From contig DATLAN010000438.1 in assembly GCA_035527455.1 (NCBI GenBank), positions 1 to 11,823 on the forward strand: a stretch of 11,823 nucleotides of DNA, in the 5' to 3' direction. This DNA comes from DATLAN01 sp035527455. Its GTDB lineage: Bacteria; Planctomycetota; Planctomycetia; Pirellulales; Thermoguttaceae. Under the pieces are notes generated by a model. The model searched no databases. It was not told the origin of the DNA and saw only the letters and a list, made by a program, of their open reading frames with translations. Numbering within the stretch: position 1 is the first letter of the stretch; every line of letters begins with the position of its first letter. Below are positions 1-6,259 of this stretch, piece after piece. Made by a program: the position numbers and the translations under genes.

Positions 1-363
1 CGGGTGATCGCCCGGGCGCACAACCAGCGGGAACAGCTCCACGACCCCACGGCCCACGCCGAGATGATCGCCATCACCCAGGCGGCCGAAGCGGTCCAAT
101 CCTGGCGGCTGGACGACTGCACGCTCTACGTCACGCTGGAGCCCTGCCCGATGTGCGCCGGGGCCATCGTCCAGGCCCGAATCCCCACGGTCGTCTATGG
201 GGCCGCCGATCCCAAGGCCGGGGCCGTCCGCACGCTCTTCCGGCTGCTGGACGACCCGCGGCTGAACCACCGCTGCCTGATCGTCTCCGGCGTATTGGCC
301 GAGCCCTGCGGGCAGATCCTCACGCGGTTCTTCCAGCAGCAGCGGCAGTTGGGGAAAAAATAG
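1..363 (+). CDS. tadA: tRNA-specific adenosine deaminase (C-terminal part, start outside window)
   Basis: The visible 120 codons match the zinc-dependent cytidine/deoxycytidylate deaminase fold in its TadA form. TadA converts adenosine 34 to inosine in the anticodon of tRNA-Arg(ACG), acting as a cytoplasmic homodimer. The catalytic HAE triplet is at fragment residues 19-21 (PTAHAE; H is a zinc ligand, E the proton shuttle). The second motif PCPMCAGA is at 48-55, with C49 and C52 as the other zinc ligands. The following VYGAADPKAGA stretch is also typical of TadA. The reading frame is open to the first base, so the N-terminal 25-40 residues are missing. The gene ends at TAG 361-363, which is also the first triplet of the palindromic element beyond it. 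A guanine or cytosine deaminase of the same superfamily is the alternative, but the motif spacing favours TadA. Confidence 0.93.
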   Translation, partial: RVIARAHNQREQLHDPTAHAEMIAITQAAEAVQSWRLDDCTLYVTLEPCPMCAGAIVQARIPTVVYGAADPKAGAVRTLFRLLDDPRLNHRCLIVSGVLAEPCGQILTRFFQQQRQLGKK

Positions 364-643
364 CGGGTAGCCCGGACACTTTTCCGCAAAGAGCGACCCA
401 CGGGGCTGGACGTGTTCGGAAAAGTGTCCGGGTTGCGCAGCAACAAGAGGTACTGCCGGGGAGCACAGAAGATCGGATGTCGCAAGCGGTCCGGGATTAC
501 CTATGACGCAGAAGGGAAATCCGCGAGGCGGTTCGACTGGATCTTCCCAAACACCTCTTGTTGCTGCACAACCTGGACACTTTTCCGAATACGTCTTGCG
601 ATGTGGTGTATCCCTTGCGGAAAAGTGTCCAGGCTACCCGCTA
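361..643. repeat. Nested inverted-repeat element between convergent stop codons
   Basis: Two sets of inverted arms are nested around a core of about 100 bp. The outer arms 361-389 and 615-643 are 29 bp and match at 28 positions (begin TAGCGGGTAGCC, end TTCCGCAA). The inner arms 411-451 and 553-593 are 41 bp and match at 38. Both sets share the 13-mer GGACACTTTTCCG, found at 374-386 and 575-587 and in reverse at 417-429 and 618-630, so it occurs four times in alternating orientation. The inner arms also carry a small hairpin motif (GTTGC, 3-nt loop, GCAAC, then AAGAGG at 432-450) that recurs at 5756-5774. The outer ends coincide with the TAG stops of tadA and the alcohol dehydrogenase. It could be a MITE/BIME-like element, a bidirectional transcription barrier, or both. 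No transposase ORF fits inside. Confidence 0.85.
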
Positions 644-1651
644 TGAGGGCTGCTCCATCACCAACACGCCCGTGCCGTTGATCCGGTCGTTCTTCAGGTC
701 CTGCAAGGCCCGATTCGCCTCGGCCAGCGGATAGGTGGTCGTGTGCGGGCGGATGGGGATCTCGGCGGCCTCGGCCAACAGGTTGCGGCCGTCCTGGCGC
801 GTGTTGCACGTGACCGATCGCAGGTCGCGCTCGTAGAAGACGTATCGCTCGTAGTCCAGCTCGGGCACCGGCGTCATGTAGATCCCGGCCAACGCCAGCG
901 TGCCGCCTTTCTCCAGGGCCGCAAGCGCCGGCGGAACCAGCTCGCCGGCCGGGGCGAAGATGATTCCGCTATCGACCTTCACCGGCATCTCGGCCGCATC
1001 CTCGCCCACCCACGCCGCGCCCATCCGCCGGGCCAACTCCCGATGGCTCGCGCCGCGCGTGACCACGTAGACCTCGCAGCCGCGATGCCGGGCGATCTGG
1101 ATCACCACGTGGGCCGACGAGCCGAATCCGTACAGGGCCAGCTTGCCGCCGTCGGGCACCCGGGCACGCCGCAGCGCCGCGTAGCCGATGATGCCCGCAC
1201 ACAAAAGCGGGGCCGCCTCCACGTCGCTGAACGCTTCGGGGATCTCGTAGGCGAACGCCTCGGGCACCACGGCATACTCGGCGTATCCTCCGTCGGCGTG
1301 ATACCCGGTGAATCGCGCCGACTCGCAGAGGTTTTCCCGTCCGGCCGCACAGAACCGACACGTTCCACAAGTCTGCCTCAACCAGGCCACGCCCACGCGG
1401 CGGCCCGGTTCGATCCGCTCGCAGCCGGGCCCGATCGCATCGACCGTGCCGACGATCTGATGACCCGGCACGATCGGCAGCTTTTCCCGCGGCAGGTCGC
1501 CCTCGATCACGTGCAAATCCGTCCGGCAGATCGCACAACACCGCACCTTCAGCCGCACCTCCCCCGTCCCCGGCTCCGGCACCGGCAACTCCGCCAAGCG
1601 AAGCGGCGACGAGTCGATCGCCGCGATCCGTTCCAGCAGCATGGCTTTCAT
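641..1651 (-). CDS. Zinc-dependent alcohol dehydrogenase family protein
   Basis: A 336-residue medium-chain zinc alcohol dehydrogenase, expected to oxidise or reduce alcohols/aldehydes with NAD(P) in the cytoplasm. Catalytic zinc ligands are visible: C42 (motif CRTDLH), H64 (PGHQ) and C151 (LLCAG). The usual GHE motif is GHQ here, so the conserved glutamate is replaced by glutamine. The four structural-zinc cysteines are C95, C98, C101 and C109. The Rossmann nucleotide-binding loop is YGFGSSAH near 174-181. The motifs VAWLRQTCGTC, CAGIIGY and SVTCNTR resemble the subgroup annotated as zinc-binding alcohol dehydrogenase family protein (TIGR02822-like). ATG 1651-1649 is chosen because it starts the domain and is preceded by GGAG seven bases upstream; the frame continues upstream without domain similarity. 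The TAG stop lies in the outer arm of the palindrome, convergent with tadA. The natural substrate cannot be read from sequence. Confidence 0.93.
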   Translation of the reverse strand: MKAMLLERIAAIDSSPLRLAELPVPEPGTGEVRLKVRCCAICRTDLHVIEGDLPREKLPIVPGHQIVGTVDAIGPGCERIEPGRRVGVAWLRQTCGTCRFCAAGRENLCESARFTGYHADGGYAEYAVVPEAFAYEIPEAFSDVEAAPLLCAGIIGYAALRRARVPDGGKLALYGFGSSAHVVIQIARHRGCEVYVVTRGASHRELARRMGAAWVGEDAAEMPVKVDSGIIFAPAGELVPPALAALEKGGTLALAGIYMTPVPELDYERYVFYERDLRSVTCNTRQDGRNLLAEAAEIPIRPHTTTYPLAEANRALQDLKNDRINGTGVLVMEQPS

Positions 1652-1925
1652 GGCGTTTCTCCGCGGGCGCCATCTGTCCTTGGTATCCTCACAAGAATAC
1701 CATGTTCCATTGCGAACGAAATGGGTGGCACGCCCTGAGGCACGAAGGGCGTGGTGATCGGGCCAATCCTCCCCTCTCCCGCCGACAATCCGTCCGGTGA
1801 TAGCAGCGGTGCCGACCGTTCTCGTGCGGGGAGTCTGTGTGTATGGCTTGCAGGAGACCAACCATTGGTAGTATTATGATCGACAAGGGCAATCGATTTC
1901 GGGCACCGCACGCAAGGTGAAGGAC

Positions 1926-2882
1926 ATGGACGCCGAACGACTGGACCGACCGCCCGTACTGTCGGCGCTTTCGCACGTCTTGGCGTTGCTGGGCGTGCTG
2001 GCCGGCACGTGGCTGGCGCTGCTGGTGTTAAGGGAGCATATTCACGCCCTGGGGCACAATCCGCACGAACTCTCGACTCTCGGGCAGATCATGGGGGACC
2101 ATAGTCGGGTTCCTCGGACCGTGGCCGTTTGTCTGTTCGTTACGTTGGCCGTGGTGCTGTTCTCGGAACGTTTGGTGTCCGGGAGGTCGACAAGCAGGAG
2201 GTTTCTCGCCGTCGTCTCCTGCGGCGCGGCGGTGTCTCTTGGCCTGTTTATCGCCGTGGGTGCCTACCTGCACGTGGCCGACGTTCGATTCATTCCGTTC
2301 GAACTGCAGGACCTGCCCCACCCCTTCCTCTTCGTCAGCACGGCGACTCTGGTCACCGCGGCGGCCGGGCTGCTCGTGCTCGTCTTGTACCTCTGGCGGC
2401 GTAGCGAGTTGTGGCTGCTGGTCTACGCCATGCTGCCGATGGGCGGCGCGGTTCTCGTCACGCTTTCTTTTCCTCGCGAGAAGGTCGCGGAAATCTTCGG
2501 CACGGGTATCGATAACTTCGGAAACTGCTATCCGCGAATTGCCCGGGTGTCCGCGGCCATCGTCCTGCTGATGGCGGCCGGCGTCGTGCTGCAGCGTCTC
2601 TGGCGTCGCAAATCCGCCGAAGAGCACGCTCCCCACATCGGCCTTCTCGTGGCGGGAACCTGGGCGTGGGCGCTGTTTTTCCTGGTGAGCCTTGGGGTTC
2701 TCTATCCGTACCACCACATGTGCTTCAAGGCGCCAACGCCCATTCAGGAGCAAGCGGCTCGCGCGATCGCGATCACTTTCCTCGCACTGTGGGCAATCAC
2801 AGGAGCCGTCCAGTCGTGGCGATACTTCGCCCGACGCCGATCCACAACACCTCCTGCCGGGGGGCGACCGCCCGAGTCGTAG
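1926..2882 (+). CDS. Polytopic membrane protein of unknown function
   Basis: A 318-residue protein with about eight hydrophobic segments (ATG numbering, approximately 14-35, 63-83, 93-114, 133-157, 161-181, 206-226, 238-260 and 280-301), so an inner-membrane protein. The loops carry no motif I recognise. A short Arg/Pro-rich tail follows the last helix. I do not assign a family. The start could be GTG 1917 or ATG 1926; ATG is preferred because AAGG at 1914-1917 region lies about eight bases upstream. A possible -10 (TATTAT, 1872-1877) with a poor -35 (TTGCAG, 1848-1853) lies upstream, and the intergenic space is shared with the divergent dehydrogenase. The long minus-strand frame over this gene is low-complexity and charged, and is treated as a shadow. 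Confidence 0.8.
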   Translation: MDAERLDRPPVLSALSHVLALLGVLAGTWLALLVLREHIHALGHNPHELSTLGQIMGDHSRVPRTVAVCLFVTLAVVLFSERLVSGRSTSRRFLAVVSCGAAVSLGLFIAVGAYLHVADVRFIPFELQDLPHPFLFVSTATLVTAAAGLLVLVLYLWRRSELWLLVYAMLPMGGAVLVTLSFPREKVAEIFGTGIDNFGNCYPRIARVSAAIVLLMAAGVVLQRLWRRKSAEEHAPHIGLLVAGTWAWALFFLVSLGVLYPYHHMCFKAPTPIQEQAARAIAITFLALWAITGAVQSWRYFARRRSTTPPAGGRPPES

Positions 2883-2916
2883 GATCCGCGCACCCGACAC
2901 GGCGGCGACGGTTGTC

Positions 2917-2945
2917 TTGACATTTATATCATATGATCCTATAGT
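2917..2945 (+). promoter_or_regulatory. Strong sigma70-type promoter with palindromic operator candidate
   Basis: A perfect -35 TTGACA (2917-2922) is followed by a 17-nt spacer and -10 TATAGT (2940-2945, five of six consensus positions). The spacer is strikingly AT-rich for this genome and contains the perfect 10-bp palindrome ATCATATGAT (2928-2937). Transcription should begin near 2952, leaving only a short leader with GGAAGG (2955-2960) eight bases before the GTG start of the next gene. A palindrome between the promoter boxes suits a dimeric repressor. The Xre HTH protein encoded second in this operon is the natural candidate (inference). Confidence 0.75.
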
Positions 2946-2968
2946 CTATTGGACGGAAGGCGCCAGCA

Positions 2969-3208
2969 GTGGCCGTCTGGAACGAGACGCGGAACAATAT
3001 CCGGTACAAGATCAACGACATTGATCACCAGCCGCCCCATTGCCACGTGCTTTTCAGGGGGCGGCGCCTGAAGATCGGCCTGGAAACGTTCGAGGTGCTC
3101 AAGCCGCGCGGGATGGAGTTGCCATCGGAGGTCCGGAAATACTTGAAGGAAAACCAACTCGGGATGCTCGAGGCATGGCAGCGCGTTCAAGATCCCGAAG
3201 CCCTGTGA
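2969..3208 (+). CDS. DUF4160-like small protein, first gene of putative toxin-antitoxin-like operon
   Basis: A 79-residue protein. The order YKIND, a short linker, PPHCHV, a basic turn (FRGRRLKIGLET), then a C-terminal helical part with LPSEVRKYLKENQLGMLEAW resembles DUF4160 proteins, which typically have a PPHxHV motif and end in a helix containing LLEAW. GTG 2969 is the start: GGAAGG lies eight bases upstream, and the promoter position leaves room for no earlier start. It is 21 bp upstream of the DUF2442-HTH gene on the same strand, so they are probably cotranscribed. DUF4160 and DUF2442 genes are often neighbours in bacterial genomes and have been suspected of being toxin-antitoxin pairs; the biochemical activity is unknown to me. 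The histidines of PPHCHV (residues 23-26) would be the first candidates for a functional site. Family assignment is from pattern recognition only. Confidence 0.8.
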   Translation: MAVWNETRNNIRYKINDIDHQPPHCHVLFRGRRLKIGLETFEVLKPRGMELPSEVRKYLKENQLGMLEAWQRVQDPEAL

Positions 3209-3229
3209 AATAGCTGCGGCGAGAATCGC

Positions 3230-4090
3230 ATGCAACTGTTACTTACCGATGTCGGCAGTGTCACGATCAAGAAGCGGCTCTTGGCCTATTTCGAGGAATA
3301 CGGGCCGGTCGAGCCGTTGCGGTCGGCTGCGGAACTGATGCCTCGGCCTGCCGTGGTCGTCGGCGATTTGTTCCGCGTGGTGGAGCGACTGACCGCCGCG
3401 TCCTCCGACCCGCTTTCGCGACTCGTGCGCCGGCAACCGACCGCCGTCGCCGGGCTGTTGCGCACACGCAAGGACGAACTGGCCGTCTCACGCCTTCACC
3501 AGGTGACGCGTTGCGTGGAGGGCCGGTTTCTGGTCAAGCGGTTTCCGGCCCCGAACGACCCCGACGAAGATCGTGAATTCGTCGGCCGCATCTTGGACTG
3601 CGTGTCCCCCGATTTCCTGTTGACTGCCCGCCTTCTCCCGAAAGGTTCCATCGCGCTCGAGTTCGGCGACGGCTTGACCGGCGAGATTCCCTTGCCAGCG
3701 CTGCGTCTCGACCGGCTGGACAGGAAACTGCTGCCGGAGACCGTCCGCGCGTCGTGCGAAGGCGATTCGCTGCAAATCGACGATCGCACGGGCTATACGG
3801 TCGACGTGGACTGTGAAGTCCTTCGCGGTCTGCTGGACAAGAAGCACGCCGCCGGCCTGCGCGGCGAAGCCGACGCCGTCCGCCGCGAAGTGGGCCGGCG
3901 AATCCGCAACGCCCGGCGCAGCCGCGGGGCAACTCAGGCCGGCCTTTCCAACACGTCGGGAATCGCGCAGGAAGCCATCAGCCGCATCGAGAACGGCAAA
4001 CAGGCCCCCCGGGCCGACACCCTGATGAAGCTGGCCGACGCGCTGGACCTGCCCGTCGATCAACTGCTCGGTGCGGGGGAAACCGGGTAG
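3230..4090 (+). CDS. Three-part regulator: unknown N-terminal region, DUF2442-like domain, C-terminal Xre HTH
   Basis: A 286-residue protein. Residues 219-280 are a clear Xre/Cro-type helix-turn-helix (RRIRNARRSRGATQAGL, then IAQEAISRIENGKQAPRADT and LMKLADALDL), so it probably binds DNA. Residues about 127-205 (DFLLTARLLPKGSIALEFGDG, GEIPLPALRL, then the DDRTGYTVDVDCEVLRG strand) follow the pattern of DUF2442 domains. Residues 1-125 match nothing I recognise; they are predominantly helical and basic (KKRLLAYFEEYG at 14-25, LVRRQPTAVAGLLRTRKDE at 65-83). The usual DUF2442 protein is under 100 residues, so this one is greatly enlarged. ATG 3230 has only a weak ribosome site (GAGAA), 21 bp after the preceding gene, suggesting translational coupling or lower expression. 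By analogy with HigA/MqsA-type antitoxins, it may neutralise the DUF4160 partner and repress the promoter at 2917-2945 (inference). Confidence 0.85.
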   Translation: MQLLLTDVGSVTIKKRLLAYFEEYGPVEPLRSAAELMPRPAVVVGDLFRVVERLTAASSDPLSRLVRRQPTAVAGLLRTRKDELAVSRLHQVTRCVEGRFLVKRFPAPNDPDEDREFVGRILDCVSPDFLLTARLLPKGSIALEFGDGLTGEIPLPALRLDRLDRKLLPETVRASCEGDSLQIDDRTGYTVDVDCEVLRGLLDKKHAAGLRGEADAVRREVGRRIRNARRSRGATQAGLSNTSGIAQEAISRIENGKQAPRADTLMKLADALDLPVDQLLGAGETG

Positions 4091-4123
4091 CCGTGTCGCC
4101 CAACGGTGCAGGTCATTGTGTTC

Positions 4124-4151
4124 GTGCCACCCGTGCCACCCGACGTGCCAC
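4124..4151. repeat. Short tandem GTGCCACCC repeat between convergent genes
   Basis: GTGCCACCC occurs at 4124-4132 and immediately again at 4133-4141, with a partial copy GTGCCAC at 4145-4151. It lies in the 73-bp gap between the HTH gene and the convergent oxidoreductase. It is probably a fragment of a dispersed intergenic repeat; no function is evident. Confidence 0.5.
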
Positions 4152-4163
4152 TGGGCTTCGGCG

Positions 4164-5459
4164 TCAAACCTTCCACCCTTCGCGGAACTCCGGGAAGATG
4201 TACTCGTCGGCCTTCGGGTTGCCGGATGCCTTGAACTGCTTGGCGTCCCAGTCGAAGCCGCCGCCGGCGCGGAAGGCCGTGTTGGCCAGCAGGACCGCTT
4301 CGGCCAACGGGCCGGTGTAGTCGACGAAATTGCACGTGGCCGGCGGCCCGCCCTTGCAGGCGTCGATCCATTCCCTGTGGAAGCCGGGCGACGGCGGGAT
4401 CGTTGCTTCGGGGACCTTCGGCTCCGAGCCGTCGTACATCTTGGCCTTGTGCCCGTTGAAGCCGGCCGAAATCGTCCCCTTCTCGCCGACGAACAGGATC
4501 ATGTCGTCGTAGGCGTCGTGCTTCTGGATGACCTCCTTTTTCGGCCCGCCGTGCCACCAGTGCAGCGAGAGTGCGTCGTGGCCTTCTTCGGCGGGATATT
4601 CGAGCCGGGTCAACATGCTCTTTGGGGTCCGCTGCGGATCGATGTCGGCCGGAGCGGGAACCTCGTCGAGATCGACCCGCCGGGGATGCTTCAGATTCAG
4701 CGCCCAGTAGGGCACGTCGAGGATATGGCAACCCCAGTTGCCCGTCTCGCCGGTGCCGAAGTCCCACCAGAACCGCCAGTTGTAAGGGCAATAGGCCGGG
4801 CTGTACGGCCGCGCCTTCGCCGGGCCCAGCCACAGGTCCCAGTTCAGATGCGCCGGCACGGGCGGGAACTCGGTGGGCACGGCGGGCATGCCGCGCGAGC
4901 CGCCCATGAAACAGTAGACTTCCTTGATCCGGCCGACCATGCCGGCCTGCACCGCCTCGACCGTGCGACGCATGCCGGAATTGGCGTGCCGCTGGTTGCC
5001 CAGTTGCGTGGCGACCTTCATCTTCGCGGCGATGTCGGTCAGCTCGCGAATCTCCCAAGCGGAGTGGGCCAGCGGCTTCTCGCAGTAGCAGTGCTTGCCC
5101 ATCGACATCGCCAGGCGCGCCGGATGGAAGTGGGTGTGGTCGGGCGTGCTGACGACCACCGCGTCGATCGACTTGTCCATGTCGTCGAGCATCTTGCGGA
5201 AGTCCTGGTACTGCTTCGCGCCGGGGAATCGCGTGAAGTTCTTGCCGGCCCGGTTCTCGTCCACGTCGCACACCGCGACGACGTTCTCGCCCGAGACCCC
5301 GTTGACGTTCGCGCCGCCCTGACCGCCGACGCCGATGCACGCGACGTTGAGCTTCTCGTTCGCCGAAGCGCCGCGGGCACGGCCAGCCACACCCAGGTAG
5401 AAACCGGTTCCCAGGGCCAACGAGGTCTTCAGAACGTCGCGACGATTTGGATGACGCAT
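4164..5459 (-). CDS. Gfo/Idh/MocA family oxidoreductase with twin-arginine signal
   Basis: A 431-residue NAD(P)-dependent oxidoreductase of the Gfo/Idh/MocA family, whose members act mainly on sugars, inositols or their derivatives. Residues 1-31 look like a Tat signal: RRDVLK at 6-11, a hydrophobic stretch (LALGTGFYLGVAG) and ARGASA as a possible cleavage region, so the folded enzyme is probably exported to the periplasm with its cofactor. The Rossmann loop is GVGGQGG (43-49), the family lysine motif EKP is at 127-129, and the catalytic-site region is GNWGCHILDVPYW (240-252) with H245 and D248. The WDLWLGPA (207-214) and WWDFGTGETGNWG segments are typical of planctomycete paralogues, which are abundant and mostly of unknown substrate. 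ATG 5459 has AAGGAG eight bases upstream. A weak promoter candidate (CTGGCA/TAAGAT, 18-nt spacer, 5547-5576) lies upstream. Substrate unknown. Confidence 0.95.
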   Translation of the reverse strand: MRHPNRRDVLKTSLALGTGFYLGVAGRARGASANEKLNVACIGVGGQGGANVNGVSGENVVAVCDVDENRAGKNFTRFPGAKQYQDFRKMLDDMDKSIDAVVVSTPDHTHFHPARLAMSMGKHCYCEKPLAHSAWEIRELTDIAAKMKVATQLGNQRHANSGMRRTVEAVQAGMVGRIKEVYCFMGGSRGMPAVPTEFPPVPAHLNWDLWLGPAKARPYSPAYCPYNWRFWWDFGTGETGNWGCHILDVPYWALNLKHPRRVDLDEVPAPADIDPQRTPKSMLTRLEYPAEEGHDALSLHWWHGGPKKEVIQKHDAYDDMILFVGEKGTISAGFNGHKAKMYDGSEPKVPEATIPPSPGFHREWIDACKGGPPATCNFVDYTGPLAEAVLLANTAFRAGGGFDWDAKQFKASGNPKADEYIFPEFREGWKV

Positions 5460-5605
5460 GGGTTCATCTCCTTCGAGTAGGTTTGATTCTCTTGCGGGAC
5501 AACGGCCGGGAGCCGATCCCCGGCGGACGGCGCCGGCCATCCTGCCATCTTACACCGCCGCCTCGCGGGTTGCCAGCGCGTTTTGGGGGCCGCACAACCA
5601 AGGTC

Positions 5606-5679
5606 GTTTAACGCCCAGCCGAAGGCGCCGGCTCGAACGGCGTTCGAAACAGGCCGGCGTCTTCGGCTGGGCGTTGAAC
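5606..5679. repeat. Long hairpin, 27-bp arms with internal mini-palindrome
   Basis: Arms 5606-5632 and 5653-5679 are inverted copies matching at 25 of 27 positions (starting GTTTAACGCCCAGCCGAAG). Directly inside the left arm is a second palindrome, TCGAACG-G-CGTTCGA (5633-5647), so the transcript would fold into one long stem. It lies between hicB-like and the oxidoreductase gene upstream regions. There is no T-tract at either side, so it is not a standard intrinsic terminator; REP-like repeat is the better label. Confidence 0.8.
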
Positions 5680-5699
5680 GAATTCGCGCGTGGCACCGT

Positions 5700-5774
5700 C
5701 GATCTTGCGAGAACGATTCTACCACGTCGCTTGACTCATTCGCAAGATCGCCGGTGTTGCTCGGCAACAAGAGG
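5700..5774. repeat. Second hairpin plus GTTGC-GCAAC-AAGAGG motif
   Basis: A perfect 11-bp stem (CGATCTTGCGA 5700-5710 with its complement 5740-5750, 29-nt loop) is followed by a small hairpin GTTGC-TCG-GCAAC and AAGAGG (5756-5774). The 19-nt stretch matches 432-450 in the tadA-side element at 17 of 19 positions, and its inverted copy near 554-572 similarly. The rest of the gap 5460-5811, apart from this and the long hairpin, shows no coding evidence. Confidence 0.65.
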
Positions 5775-5811
5775 AATTCACAAAGCCTCTCTTATCCGCA
5801 CGGCAAGTCGA

Positions 5812-6057
5812 TCACGCGAACATCAGGCGTCCTTTGGGCACGGGAATAGTGCGGCCCAATTCCTTGGCCGTTTCGATCCAATGACGGATCACCACTTCCA
5901 CATTGTCGAGTGCTTCGCGATACGTCGCCCCGTCGGCGGCACACCCCGACAATTCGGGAACCTCCGCGATGAAGGCCTCGTCTTCCGCGCTCCAGTAAAT
6001 GATGAGTTCGTATTTTGGAAGGTCATTCATCGAGGTCACTTTTTCGCGTCGAGCCAT
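5812..6057 (-). CDS. HicB-like (UPF0150) antitoxin, solitary
   Basis: An 81-residue protein whose core (KYELIIYWSAEDEAFIAEVPELSGCAADG split over residues 15-43, then TYREALDNVEVVIRHWIETAKELGRTIPVPKGRL) is the HicB/UPF0150 fold: a partial RNase H-like beta-alpha unit that binds and neutralises a HicA RNA-interferase toxin. Starts considered are TTG 6060, ATG 6057 and an internal ATG at MNDLPKYE. ATG 6057 is chosen because GGAGG stands ten bases upstream. No HicA-like reading frame (short basic protein with GSHH-type motif) is seen within 250 bp on either side, and there is no C-terminal DNA-binding domain, so it is either an orphan antitoxin-like protein or a remnant of a pair. A good promoter lies just upstream. 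Confidence 0.88.
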   Translation of the reverse strand: MARREKVTSMNDLPKYELIIYWSAEDEAFIAEVPELSGCAADGATYREALDNVEVVIRHWIETAKELGRTIPVPKGRLMFA

Positions 6058-6083
6058 CAAACGTGAACCTCCAACTCTCCTCC

Positions 6084-6112
6084 ATGTTAGGCAACAGACT
6101 AATCATTGTCAA
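6084..6112 (-). promoter_or_regulatory. Sigma70-type promoter for the hicB-like gene
   Basis: Reading the minus strand, a perfect -35 TTGACA (6112-6107), a 17-nt spacer and -10 TAACAT (6089-6084, four of six) precede the gene. Transcription would begin near 6077, only about 20 nt before the start codon, with the GGAGG ribosome site inside that leader. Position and spacing fit the hicB-like gene and indicate it is expressed on its own rather than from the phosphatase gene upstream. Confidence 0.65.
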
Positions 6113-6259
6113 GACGATCCATCCGCCGGTACGGTGTATCGCGATCGACCAAGAAGAGGTTGGCGTCTCGGCCGTCGTACGGTCACAAAGATAGATGACA
6201 GAAGAACGATGGACAGCGAGTCTTGCCGGCTCCACGCACCCTACGCATTCGGCCGCCGC

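Noticed and set aside
743..1738. 331-codon plus-strand open frame over the alcohol dehydrogenase
   Set aside because: Arg/His/Gln/Pro-rich antisense shadow of a gene with complete zinc and Rossmann motifs.
2028..2900. 290-codon minus-strand open frame over the membrane protein
   Set aside because: Highly charged low-complexity translation, typical of the antisense of a hydrophobic protein.
4071..5480. 469-codon plus-strand open frame over the oxidoreductase
   Set aside because: Compositionally biased shadow of the Gfo/Idh/MocA gene; no domain and no ribosome site.
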